64,000 bases of DNA from Psoroptes ovis. Taxonomy: Eukaryota; Arthropoda; Arachnida; Sarcoptiformes; Psoroptidae. This document shows, piece by piece, positions 12,194 through 23,545 of this stretch. Below the pieces are notes generated by a model. That model saw only the letters and a list, made by a program, of their open reading frames with translations, had not been told where the DNA came from and ran no database searches. The stretch lies in NCBI GenBank assembly GCA_002943765.1, contig PQWQ01000031.1, positions 361,001 through 425,000 on the forward strand, written 5' to 3'. How positions within the stretch are numbered: the first letter of the stretch is position 1; each line of letters begins with the position of its first letter. Made by a program: the position numbers and the translations under genes.

Positions 12194-13058
12194 TAAATTA
12201 ATTAAATAAATCCAAGTCTATCAGTTGCGAGTACTTGCGAACTATATTTTTGATGATAAACCTTTTTGATAAGAAAATTAGATTTTATTTTGTTTTTATT
12301 GAATGAATGAATTGATTTATTTATTTTTCCGATTTATTTAATCATTCATGCGAAATGTGATCATATGATTCCAATCTATATGAATCAATGGTCATTTGTG
12401 TTTAGTTGAAAAAATTTGAAAAATTGAAAGTGCAAGGCTTATCCAAATTTATCAGTAATGATGGTCTATCATAGCTCGTTAAATAGAAAAATTAATGAAA
12501 TGTACGTAATAGATTTGAATGAAAAAACAGGTATTTCACTGGTTTCAGTATGAGAATGTCCATTGATTGTTAATTATTATTTGTGCGTGAATATGAGTTA
12601 TTCAATCGATAAAATTGTCTTTGTATTGAAATATTTGAAATTTTCAATATTTCATCTGAATCTGATGATTTGAGTGGCGTCGTTGTACCCTTATAGGATT
12701 GGCCAAAACTGACCAAATAATTGTTTTATTGAATGAAAACATCATAAACTCTGAATAAATGAATCAAGTTCATTCTCAATAATTCAAGATAAATACACCA
12801 CACCACACATATACACATTAGACTGATCATTTAAGAAATCATTATTTGAATGAATGAATGAAAAATTTGTTTGGAAAATCCCGTCAAGTTTTTTCTTACA
12901 TCTGCTTTGATATGTATGCATGATGATATTATCATGCATATGAGAACGATTTTGAAGATTTCAAAGATTTTTGATTCAATTATTGATTATCACACTTTGG
13001 TTTTACCGGTTTTTTTTGTAAAATTAATACTCACGAATCATTTTCTTGGCGAAATCTA

Positions 13059-13138
13059 TTAGGTTGTCCGAAAAGTTTTCTCCGGTTATATCGTAGAAAA
13101 TAATTGGAAAATCGGCAAGGACTTTTGGGACAACCTAA
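13059..13138. repeat. Mariner-type MITE, copy B
   Basis: An 80-bp element that begins TTAGGTTGTCCGAAAAG and ends in the complement of TTAGGTTGTCCCAAAAG, inside TA/TA. The interior CCGGTTATATCGTAGAAAAT recurs, reverse-complemented, in copy E at 15461. Confidence 0.82.
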
Positions 13139-13610
13139 TATTTTATTTTCTTAAAGAATTGATTCGATTTTTGAATTTTTTTTATAAATTCAAATCATCT
13201 TTTGCCACTGTTTTTGGCCAAAAATTGAACAATTGAATTAATTTGTCATGAATCTCACAGTCAGATACGAGAAAAAAGAAGATCATCGATGCTAGCATTT
13301 GAATGCATTCGATGCGTGTTGTTTAATGTGTATGTTGGAATATCGATTGATTAATTAGATGCAATGAATGTATTTTGAAAAAATAATGATTGATTTATCA
13401 AATTCAATTCAATTAATTGATTTTTTAAGGAAAATTTGTTTTGATTGGAAATTTTCATTTTTTTGAAATTTCCATTTTATCAGTTAGTTCATTTGATGCA
13501 CTAATTGTTTTCAATTATCAATTTCAATTTTTTGCATCACTTGTTGCACCACATGTAAACACGTTCGATTGTTTATTTTTAATTATTTTTGAAAATCCAA
13601 AAATCATTTA

Positions 13611-13643
13611 TTAGGTTGTCCCATAAGTTCTTGCCGTTTTTTG
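13611..13643. repeat. Half mariner-type MITE, copy C
   Basis: One terminal arm only: TTAGGTTGTCCCATAAGTTC followed by TTGCCGTTTTTTG. The opposite arm is missing. The arm sequence is nearly identical to that of copy F at 30867, in intron 1 of the secreted-protein gene. Confidence 0.7.
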
Positions 13644-14235
13644 AATAAAAAAAAATATTTTTTCGTATAAATCCTTGACACATGATCATAACGATGAAAC
13701 GCGATCATTCAAAAGTGAATTTCATAACAAAAAACCCATCGTCCTCATTTTCCTCCTCCAGTTTCGATCCAATTTTTGGGCATTTTTTTCTCATTGTTAA
13801 ATCAAATTGATTGATCAGTCTATTGATTGATTGATCCATGATCTTCATAAATCTCAATGTTAATGTTTTTTTCATTCATTGGTCGTGTTGTTTTTTGAAT
13901 TAATTTTTTCATTTATTTTTGCTTTAACCTGTTTCTCTTTTCTGTTTTTTGCTTAAAAAAATGAAGCATCTTAGTGAATTTCATCTGGTTTTTTTTTCTT
14001 ATTCATTTCTTTGATTTCAAATGATGGTAAAATCCGTTTTTTTCTTTGCTTTTCGTTCACTGAATGTGATTTGTGTGTGTGTTTATCGGATGACGATAAA
14101 CGTAAAAATTTCCCAAAAAAATCATTAAAACAAACAAACAAATGAATACACATACATTTTTACAGGAATTCCAAAATGATGATTGAAAAAAACATCATCA
14201 TCATATCACTGACTTAATAATAATAAAAAATAATA

Positions 14236-14317
14236 TAAGGTTGTCCGAAAAGTTTTGGCGAATTTTAATGAACAACTCTATCCGGATTAAGCGGCGAAAA
14301 CTTTTCGGACAGTCTAA
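14236..14317. repeat. Mariner-type MITE, copy D
   Basis: About 82 bp with imperfect inverted ends (AAGGTTGTCCGAAAAGTTTT on the left, complement of TTAGACTGTCCGAAAAG on the right). The interior CTCTATCCGGATTAAGC matches copy A. Confidence 0.8.
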
Positions 14318-15077
14318 TAAAAAACACATAAATCTTAAATATATCAGACAAATCAATGCGTTTTCTATGAATTATTTGATAGTTTGTAGTCATTTATTAT
14401 TATTAATATCAATGATTTGATATGATAATTCATTCATTCAATGTTTTTTTTGTTTTTTCGTTTTGTTTCAATGTAAGCAATCAAGCAATGAATTGAATGG
14501 TTGTTTCATGTCAATTTTTCCATTCATCAGCTATCAATCAATCGTTTCATATATTCATTGATTTTGATTGATTTTTGAGATATCAATCAATATTTTTCCA
14601 ATTTTTTTTGACACAAATATTTCATCTTAAAAAAATTTTATTTTTAGCTTTTTTTCCTTTAAAAATTCCATTTTACATCATCCAAAAATCTATAATCAAA
14701 ATGATAAGATTTGAATATTTGAATGTGATAAAATTGTATTATTGCCATACTAATTTGAATGAATGAGAAATGCTGTACAGTGTGTCTGGTTTCAATGATA
14801 GAATTCAATTTTTGTTTCAGAATTTATTTCTGTACTTGATGCTCGAATCATTCATCATTTTCATTGAAAAAAATTAAGCTCATTTGATTCTTCAATTAGT
14901 TTTTTGTAAAATGCTAAATATTTATCTTAATTGAAAATCATCAAAAATTAATGTTTCTGACAAACAAATGATGATTCCTGATTGGCGATTACCGGTGAAT
15001 TTAAGTGTACCTATCCATTACCGTTTCTTAGCTATGGAAGTAGATCTCAAAGCATATCGCTACGTTATTGGCCATGT

Positions 15078-15127
15078 AAATTATTTTAGCCTTTTTACAG
15101 CAAGCAAGAAAAAGGCTAAAATAATTT
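15078..15127. repeat. Perfect 19-bp inverted repeat (hairpin)
   Basis: Arm AAATTATTTTAGCCTTTTT at 15078-15096 is exactly complementary to 15109-15127, with a 12-nt loop ACAGCAAGCAAG. It is unrelated to the neighbouring mariner MITEs and has no TA/TTAA-flanked transposon ends that I can recognise. Confidence 0.75.
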
Positions 15128-15460
15128 TGTTTGTCAAAATGTATTTGATATCTTTTCTATATAATGTGTGCGTTCCTTTTGAAAACACATTTTACACATA
15201 TGAATCTATGTAGTATGTATTACGTTTCTGTATCATTAAATCGGGGTTTTTCCCGAATGAAAAAAATAAATGAAAATAAATAAATAAACAAATGAATATT
15301 TATGACAAGTTTTAAAGAGAAAATAATGCAATGTTTCCACATATACACACACACAGACACGGTGCAAATATATATTTGATTGTATTGGCATTAATCAAAG
15401 ATGCTTCTACCAAATGGAAAAATCACACAACGAGTGGTTTTTAATCATTGAAAAATTATA

Positions 15461-15540
15461 TTAAATTGTCCGAAAAGTTTTTGCCAATTTTCCAATGATT
15501 TTCTACGATATAACCGGCAAAAACTTTGCGGACAACCCAA
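15461..15540. repeat. Mariner-type MITE, copy E
   Basis: An 80-bp element with ends TTAAATTGTCCGAAAAGTTT and GACAACCCAA. The interior TTCTACGATATAACCGGC is the reverse complement of the interior of copy B, showing insertion of the same subfamily in opposite orientation. Confidence 0.8.
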
Positions 15541-16369
15541 ATAATTTTGTAAAATAAAAATGATTATGTTTATGTGTGATTCAGATGAGAGAGAAATATA
15601 AAATAATTATTGTTGATCATTCGATTCAAATATCTGAGAGAGAAAAGCATGACTAAACTTAAGAATTTATATTTGATCATTCGGTTGACGTAGAAAGCAG
15701 CAAATCATCAAAATGAAATGAAATGATAGATTTCATTTTGAGTTGAACAAAAACATGAAAAAACATAAACAAATTTGTCTTCATAAATGAATGATTGAAT
15801 CAAATCTTAAACATTATTGCTTGAATTCTACAATTTTGAATTTTTCAAACCAAGTTTATTTATAAATTAACCAAAATCATCGAATTAATCTACAAAATCA
15901 ACGATTAAAAATTTTTGAAACGACGAAATTTAAATGATTTTGGTACATTCATATTAATCATAATTTTGGTTGGTTTTGTGTTTCGGGTTTTTTCCTAATT
16001 TGTTTCTCTTTTTCATTTGAATTTTTGAATTGGTGTTTGTGTGTGTGTTTGCATATGAATGTATATCTCTGTCTCTCTTTCTTCGATCATCATCATCATC
16101 ATCATCAACCATTGAACATCGATATATCTTCTTGCAATCATTCACATTTGAAAATTGCACATAAACAAACAAACATTCGAACATTCATCAAAAAACACAT
16201 TTTGTTAATGAATCTCTGTTTTGACTCATCCATTTGATTTAGTTTTTTGCTACGTTTATTAATGAACATGTTAATGTCTTATTAGATTTTTTTCGGTTTT
16301 AATTTCATCAAATTAAATTCTTTATTGTTGTGATTTAATGATTGAATAATTAAATACTTGTCTAGCAAA

Positions 16370-17976
16370 ATGTCTACTGATAGAAAATCGTCATCATCAT
16401 CCTCCACACATCGTGGTCATAATAAAGATTCATCATCAAAAACAAATGAACAAAAATCAGCAAAGACATTTGAAGAATTATTCGATTCTGGTTACAATTC
16501 CAATCTGCAAAGTAAAACATTTTTAGATTCAGATAATGAAGAATTCGATTATTATTCAACACAGCCATCATCCACTAATATCACTAATGAAGCAACGAAA
16601 AAACATGGAAATTTTGATTTCGAACAAAATCAATCAAAAAACAGTAAAAACAATTCAAAAATTGATTCAGTACAACAATGGAGTGATTCAGGTGTATGTA
16701 TAACTGATTCAGGTTTAAGCATACAAGAAGATTATGATAATTATGACAATAATGATAATCATAATAATACTCAAATCGATTCAAAACAATCATCGAACAA
16801 AATCCCAGCGATCAAAGAAAATGATGATAATGAATTAAGTTTTAGTCATGAATTATCAACAAATGAAAATAATAACAACAACAACAATGAATTGGAATTA
16901 TGGCTCAAACATAATTGTGATGGTGAAGCGTAAGTAAATCAAAATTTTATTCGTATTTGATTCAATATTTTCATTTATGTCAATTCACCTTACGAATAGA
17001 TTGCTTCATCTTGCAATAATCGAAGGTTTAGAAGATGTAGCCTGTTCAATATTAAGAAATATATCATCATCGAATGAAATGCTCAATTCATACAATTATT
17101 TATATCAGGTATTTACCCCTGAATCCAAAAATTGAAATTAATTTATTTTGTGTGATTCCATAGAATCCATTACATTTAGCAATATTGAAACAACAAACAA
17201 ATGTAATACCATTATTAATTGCCAAAGGTTGTTCACTAACATTTCAAGATAATATGGGTAACACACCATTACATATTGCTTGTAAATATTCATTAATCAA
17301 CATTGTCCAATTAATTATTGAAACTGCCTCAAATAAAATGATTTCGAAATGTATTGAAATACGTAATTATAATGGTAAGTGTATTTTGTTTTGATTTGAT
17401 TTGATCATATTCTCTGAAATTGTGACTAAATTGAAATAATTTTTTCAATTACAGGTGACACTTGTTTACATTTAGCTGCCTATAATCAAGATTTAAAATT
17501 GATTGAATTACTGATTCGATCCGGTGCAAATATTGATATTAATGTAAGCAATTAATTAATGATTTAGTATTAATTATTAATATTTCTCTTTAATTGAAAT
17601 TGCTTTGCTTATTCAGGAAGGAAAAAGTGGGAAAACCATTCTACACATAGCAATTGAAAATTTAAATGTACAAATGGTCAACTTTTTATTGAAGAATAAT
17701 GCCGATATTCAAGCTGAAACGTTTGCCGGAAGAACACCGTTATGTTTTCTTTTGAAATCTTCAATCAATTATAAACAACAACAACAACAACAAGATTCAT
17801 TATCATTATCATCAACAACAACAACAATGCAACAACAATTGAATAAAGCAAAATTGTTCAAAATAATTCGATTGTGCATCGAATATTGTAATGAACGAAA
17901 AATATCATTAGATTCGATCCATGCAAAATATGCATCTGATTATGACAATGATGAAACATCTGATGACGAAAGCTAA
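16370..17976 (+). CDS. cact: IkB-family NF-kappaB inhibitor (Cactus-like)
   Basis: Five exons (16370-16929, 17000-17108, 17164-17374, 17455-17543, 17617-17976) encode 442 residues. IkB proteins hold NF-kB/Rel dimers in the cytoplasm until phosphorylated, ubiquitinated and degraded. The Ser/Asn-rich N-terminal exon carries DSGYNS at residues 39-44, which fits the DSGxxS phosphodegron, and a second DSG pair (SDSGVCITDSGLS) near residue 110. Exons 2-5 carry about five ankyrin repeats with typical ends: LLHLAIIEG, NPLHLAILK, NTPLHIACKYS, DTCLHLAAYN, KTILHIAIEN. The tail is Gln/Thr-rich and acidic (DDETSDDES), which could act as a PEST-like segment. The start is the ATG at 16370; an upstream in-frame TTG was not used. 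Cactus versus another ankyrin-only protein rests on the degrons plus repeat layout. Confidence 0.82.
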
Positions 17977-18623
17977 AATTATGTGAATTGAATGAATTTT
18001 AATATATTTTACTATTATTACAATGTATATTTTATGATTATTTTTATTTTCATTTTTACCATTATTCTAATCATTATTGCTAAAATTATATGTAAATAAA
18101 TATATATTTAATTAAATTGAATAATGATCACTTATTATTTTATTTTATTTTATTTTAAAATCAATAATCATTCATACATTTGAATTTTTGGATATAAATA
18201 AAAGTATTTTGTTGTTGTAAATGTATATTTAATTGAAATCAAATGATTGTATATAAATAAATTGATATTACCATTATACCAAATAACTTTGTTGCAATTG
18301 TTTATGTTTCACAGATCTGTTTTTTTTGGTGACAAATTTTAAAAATGGAAATTTTTTCAAATTTCGCTTTGAAAAAACATATAAATGAAGGATTTCCCGT
18401 TTTGATAATTTGTTAAATGATAATCAAATCAATGATGAATTAATACTGATTTATACGATTTTGTCATTTTATTTTCAAAAACTTTTTCCAACTATTTTAA
18501 CCTTGAATGCTTTGAATTCATTGAACGACTATTTCGATGTGGGGATGCTCATTTGTTTATGATTGACAATAGCATTTATTATAATAAAATTCTTGATTGA
18601 TAATTGCCGAATGATTGGAAACG
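17977..18623. other. Intergenic spacer between IkB and Mind bomb
   Basis: This 650-bp AT-rich spacer holds the 3' flank of the IkB gene (several AATAAA-like sites around 18096-18130) and the promoter of Mind bomb. I see no gene. A short upstream ATG at 18611 opens a six-codon uORF that ends at 18631, overlapping the Mind bomb start. Confidence 0.5.
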
Positions 18624-21600
18624 ATGAATGAAATTGTCGATATAATCAATGGTAGTTCAACAACAGCATCAACATCTACCAATCATTATGAAGAAGATGA
18701 TGATGATGACGATGATGATAGCAATAATTATCGGCAAAATGTACCACAGTTTCAACAGCAATCATCAAACATTCAATCATCAATCACTAATCAATCACAA
18801 CACTCACAATCGATAACAACATCGACGAATCGGGGTAATAATACCAATAATAGTAATGGTCATATGACTGAAAATTGTTATGTTGGTGCACGTGTTATGA
18901 GAAATTCCACCGATTGGAAATGGGGAAAACAAGTATGATTGATTCATTTGATAATTACTGTTTTGATTAATTGATTTATTTTTCATTTGCATTCCATAAG
19001 GATGGTGGTGAAGGTCATCTTGGAACTGTTCGTAATTTCGAATCACATGAAGAAGTGGTTGTTGTTTGGGATAATGGAACAGCAGCTAATTATCGTTGTA
19101 TGAATGCTTATGATTTACGAATCGTGGATAGTGCATCGACCGGTGTCAAACATGAAGGTGCTATGTGTGATTTTTGTCGACAATCACCCATTTTTGGAAT
19201 CCGATGGAAATGTGGTGATTGCAGCAATTATGATCTTTGTTCCATTTGTTATCATGCTGATAAACATAATTTAAAGCATCGTTTTTTCCGAATCTTAAGT
19301 CCTGGCTCCAATCGTTTCCCAGTTGAACCAAGGCGAAAAGGAAAAAAAATAACAGTCCGTGGTATATTCCCAAATGCACGTGTGATTCGTGGTGTCGATT
19401 GGCAATGGGAAGATCAAGATGGTGGCAATGGGAAAAGAGGCAAAGTGACCGAAATTCAAGATTGGAGTGCCGCAAGTCCACGAAGTGCTGCATATGTCAT
19501 CTGGGATAATGGCTCTAAAAATTTATATCGTGTCGGATTCGAAGGAATGGCAGATTTGAAAGTGATCAACGATGCAAAAGGTTACACTGTTTATCGCGAT
19601 CATTTGCCATTGCTTGGTGAACAAAGTGCTAACAGATCGGGTTGTCATGATTTCAAAGTTGGTAATTTAGTGAACATTGATTTGGATTTAGAAGTTGTCA
19701 AATATCTTCAACATGGACATGGTGGATGGACAGATGGAATGTTCGAATGTTTAGGAACCACTGGTACTGTGATTGAAATTGATGAAGATTATGATATTGT
19801 CGTCCGATATCCCAGCAACAATAAATGGACCTTTAATCCTGGCTGTTTGACAAAAGTAGGACATTGCTCCAATGATAATGCTGACACCAATACTAACACT
19901 GCTAATAATGATTCGAATAATATCAATTTGAACTTGTCACCTTCTTCATCGAATTATCCATCAAACAGTTTTCAATCGAGTTCGATTGCTATGAAAAATA
20001 ATTCATCACATTTATTCCGTGTTGGTGATTTAGTGAAAATATGTAATGATATTGAAAAAGTCAAATTATTACAACGGGGCCATGGAGAATTCACCCCGTT
20101 GATGATCCCTACACTGGGTACAATCGGTCGTGTTGTGCAAGTATATTCGGATAATGATCTCAAAATTGAAGTTGATGGCTTCTCATGGACATATAATCCG
20201 GCTGTGGTGACTAAAGTATCATATGATTCGGGTAATATTGATGATATGGACAGTCTAATCAAAAGATTATTCGAAAATACACAAATATCTGCTGATCCTA
20301 ATCAAGAATTAGTGAAATTAGCAGCAAATGGTGAAGCAGTCAAATGTGATGAATTACTTCAAAGAGGTGATGTCGATGTAAATGGTGTGTTTTCATCGCA
20401 TACCGCATTACAAGCGGCCAGTCAAAATGGTCATGTTGAAATAATCAAAGTCTTATTGAAACATAATGCCAATGTCGAAATCGAAGATAAAGATGGTGAT
20501 CGAGCCGTTCATCATGCAGCATTCGGTGATGAACCAATGGTGATTGATGTGCTAGCGCAAGCACATGCCGATATGAATGCTAGAAATAAACGACGACAAA
20601 CACCATTACATATTGCTGTGAATAAAGGTCATATTCAAGTTGTTCGTAAATTATTGAATTTGGGATGTCATTCTAGTTTACAAGATTGTGAAGGTGATAC
20701 ACCGATGCATGATGCAATTAGTAAAAAACGAGATGATATACTCAAATCGCTATTAGAATTCAATGCAGACATAATAATAACCAATAATAATGGATTCAAT
20801 GCTTTACATCATGCAGCATTAAGAGGTAATGCTAGTGCTACGCGAATTTTACTCGAGAAGCTGCCTCGAAAATGGATTGTCGATGAGAAAAAAGATGATG
20901 GCTACACTGCATTACATTTAGCTGCATTAAACAATCATATTCAAGTGGCTGAATTATTGATCAAAATTGGCAAAGCAAATATGGACCTACAAAATATTAA
21001 TCTTCAAACACCGTTACATTTAGCTGTTGAACGGCAGCACACTGAAATCGTCAGATTATTAGTAACGAATGGTTGTAATTTAAATATTGCCGATAAAGAT
21101 GGTGATACACCGCTACATGAAGCACTGAGACATCATACATTATCACAACTGAGACAGCTACAAGATGTACAAGATGTTGGCAAGCTATTCATCGGTTTAG
21201 GTACATCAGGTAGCGAAAAGAAGAATAGTTCTACAATTGCTTCGATTTTAGTACAGAATGGTGCTGATCTTTACATCAAAAATAAAAAACATCAAACACC
21301 ATTGGATCTATGTCCAGATCCACATTTGAATGAGGCATTGAAAAAATGTCGAAAAGAATCAAAGTAAGTGGAGCAAAAAATTTAAAAGAAAATGACCAAT
21401 TCATTATTATTTAATCCTTAATTAATAGTCAAAATCGTGAAAATGACCAACAACAACAACACCGTTACAATCATAACAATTCAATTTCAATGAAAAACAA
21501 TGCTAATAATCAAAATGATTGTCAATCATCATCATCGACAATCATCGAACAAGATAATGATGAATCATTGTCCGAATGTACTGTATGTTCGGATAATAAA

Positions 21601-22586
21601 CGTGACATATTGTTTGAACCTTGCGGTAAATATTTTCTGTGATTAAATTTTCATTTTTGTTTTGTTGAACTAATTTTCAATTTTGATCCCCCTTTTTTTG
21701 AATGAATAGGTCATATAATTGCATGTTCGATTTGTGCACAAAGAATGAAAAAATGTTTAATTTGCAAGGAACTAATTCAACAGCGTACACCGATCGAAGA
21801 ATGTATGATTTGTTCCGAACAAAAAGCATCAGTTTTATTCAAACCATGTAATCATATGTGTGTCTGTGATAATTGTGCAGTCATTATGAAAAAATGTATT
21901 AAATGTCGTAAAACAATCGAAGAAAGTGAGTACAATCCAATTTCTTGTGTTTTACAACATTCGGATTCCAATTCTGAACATTAATCTGTCGATTTTTCGA
22001 ATTTAGCTAAAACATTCTTGGCTTGTTGCGGTATTACCGCCAATGATAATGGAACATCTTCAGTACCAGGTATGGGACCTTATTGTTTTGGTTTGATTCA
22101 TTTAATTTATGATCAAATATTTTTTGATTGAACAGCTTTGAATAATCAAAACAATTTATTGTCGACTGGTGATCATAATAATAAAATTAAGAACAATTTA
22201 TTGCCTCAGCCAACATCATCATCAAATAATAAAGACAACAGCAATAGCAATAAAGCATTGGATGTACAAAAATTACAAGAACAATTACAAGATATTAAAG
22301 AACAGGTTAAATTTTGAATTGATTTTCTTAAATAGAAATTATTTTAATTCTAAAATTTTCATTTCAATTTAGACTGCTTGTCCCGTGTGTTTAGATCGTT
22401 TTAAGAGTGAGTATATATTCAATTAAATGAGATCAATTAAAAGTTATAAATAATGGATTTATTATATTTATGTTTGTAGACATGGTTTTCTTATGTGGTC
22501 ATGGTGCATGTCAAATGTGTGGTGATCGAATGACTTTTTGTCCAATATGTCGACATACGATTGAAAATAGAATTTTACTTTATTAA
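18624..22586 (+). CDS. mib1: Mind bomb E3 ubiquitin ligase
   Basis: Eight exons (18624-18932, 19001-21363, 21429-21625, 21710-21925, 22007-22069, 22136-22305, 22373-22406, 22480-22586) give 1,152 residues; human MIB1 has 1,006. Mind bomb ubiquitinates Delta/Jagged ligands so that they are endocytosed and activate Notch. Domain order is: an Asn/Gln-rich leader with an Asp run; a first Mib-Herc2 domain (ARVMRNSTDWKWGKQ, then DGGEGHLGTV); a ZZ zinc finger (CDFCRQ, CGDCSNYDLCSICY); a second Mib-Herc2 (VIRGVDWQWEDQDGG); two MIB repeats (LQHGHGGWTDGM and LLQRGHGEFTPLM); and about nine ankyrin repeats. Three RING fingers follow: CTVC...CLIC, CMICSEQ...CIKC and CPVCLDRF...CPICR. The RINGs are split by short introns. 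All phases fit. The extra length comes from low-complexity linkers in the leader and between RINGs. Confidence 0.96.
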
Positions 22587-22641
22587 TCAAACAAATAAAT
22601 AAATATCCACAATACTCCATCGTATAATAATCAATAATTAA

Positions 22642-23402
22642 TTAATCATCATCATCCGTAATGATTCTTCGACGTTTTTTAATTGGATTTATTGGCGTAC
22701 TTGATGATGTAGGGTTCATGAGCATGCGTTTTGGTTGTTTTGGCGTTAGTTTTAGATTGACATTGGTTGTCGATGATGACAAATGATCATCAGTGTCGTC
22801 TGAAGCATAAACAATTTCATCATTACAAAAACTATCTTGTTGATATTCATCATCATCATCATTTTCCGAAACAAATATACTGCCATATTGACGTTGTGAT
22901 TTAACATCTAAATCATGATCATAATCATATTTAAGTTTATATTTATTTTGTGGTCCGACTAGATTTTTCAATGATTTCAGATAAATAGATCCTTCTGAAC
23001 GCTCATTGACATGAGTATCATCATCAATGAATTCCAAATCTGAACAATCCAATTGTGTGTCAATCATATCGCCGTTGGTCACATCAGCTTCATCCAAAAT
23101 GAAAATATTCTTTTTCTTATCGATTTTTACCGGTGATGAGTCTGACAGTTTTGAATTTGGAATTTCGTCAATAAATGAAGACAAATTAGCGTCTGATTGA
23201 TCATCATCAATCATATGTTTAGCATTGGTAAGTACTGAGGTATTTTCACTGATTTCATCGCCATAATGAAGCTGACGAAACCTTCCTTCGATTGGCTGTT
23301 GATGTGGAATTTAGTGTTAATCGATTGATTAATCACAACTTATTAATTTTGACTTACTTTTCTGAAATATGACAAATTCAGTTGATTACTACAGGCAGAC
23401 AT
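22642..23402 (-). CDS. Acidic, nuclear-looking protein of unknown function
   Basis: Two exons, 23402-23358 and 23295-22642 (62-bp intron, phase 0), encode 232 residues. I do not recognise it firmly. It starts MSACSNQLNLSYFRK, then PIEGRFRQLHYGDE. The middle is strongly acidic, with blocks such as SEGSIYLKSLKNLVG and a DDDDEYQQDSFCNDE patch. It ends in a basic cluster (PIKKRRRI) that would serve as a nuclear localisation signal, followed by TDDDD. The patch ending in DSFCxDE reminds me loosely of disordered regions in FANCM-type DNA-repair proteins, but that is too weak to name it. It is convergent with Mind bomb, 55 bp from its stop. Paired ATCGATA motifs lie 60-90 bp upstream of the start. 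Confidence 0.65.
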
Positions 23403-23463
23403 GATTCAAATGATGGTCAAATTATTTTCGAATAATTTTCAACGAATTTTTCAAAAAAAAAAC

Positions 23464-23491
23464 AATCGATAATCATTTGATACAATCGATA
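23464..23491. promoter_or_regulatory. Paired ATCGATA (DRE-like) motifs
   Basis: Two AATCGATA motifs lie at 23464-23471 and 23484-23491, 60-90 bp upstream of the start of the acidic-protein gene. They resemble the TATCGATA element bound by DREF in Drosophila housekeeping promoters. Function here is inference. Confidence 0.4.
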
Positions 23492-23545
23492 TTTTAATGA
23501 AAAAAACGAATGATTCAAGACTCAAACAAAAAATTTAAAAAAATT

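Larger units (their letters stand above)
11499..16369. other. 4.9-kb gene-poor spacer between MCM5 and IkB
   Basis: MCM5 and the IkB gene diverge from this interval, so it must hold both promoters. I see no confident gene. It is AT-rich with many ATGAATGAATGA-like and TGATTGA runs. It contains four full and one half mariner-type MITEs (listed separately), a perfect hairpin at 15078-15127, and a short open stretch at 14968-15090 that faintly resembles an aminopeptidase N-terminus. A CAT/ATG trinucleotide run lies at 16085-16108. Confidence 0.6.
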
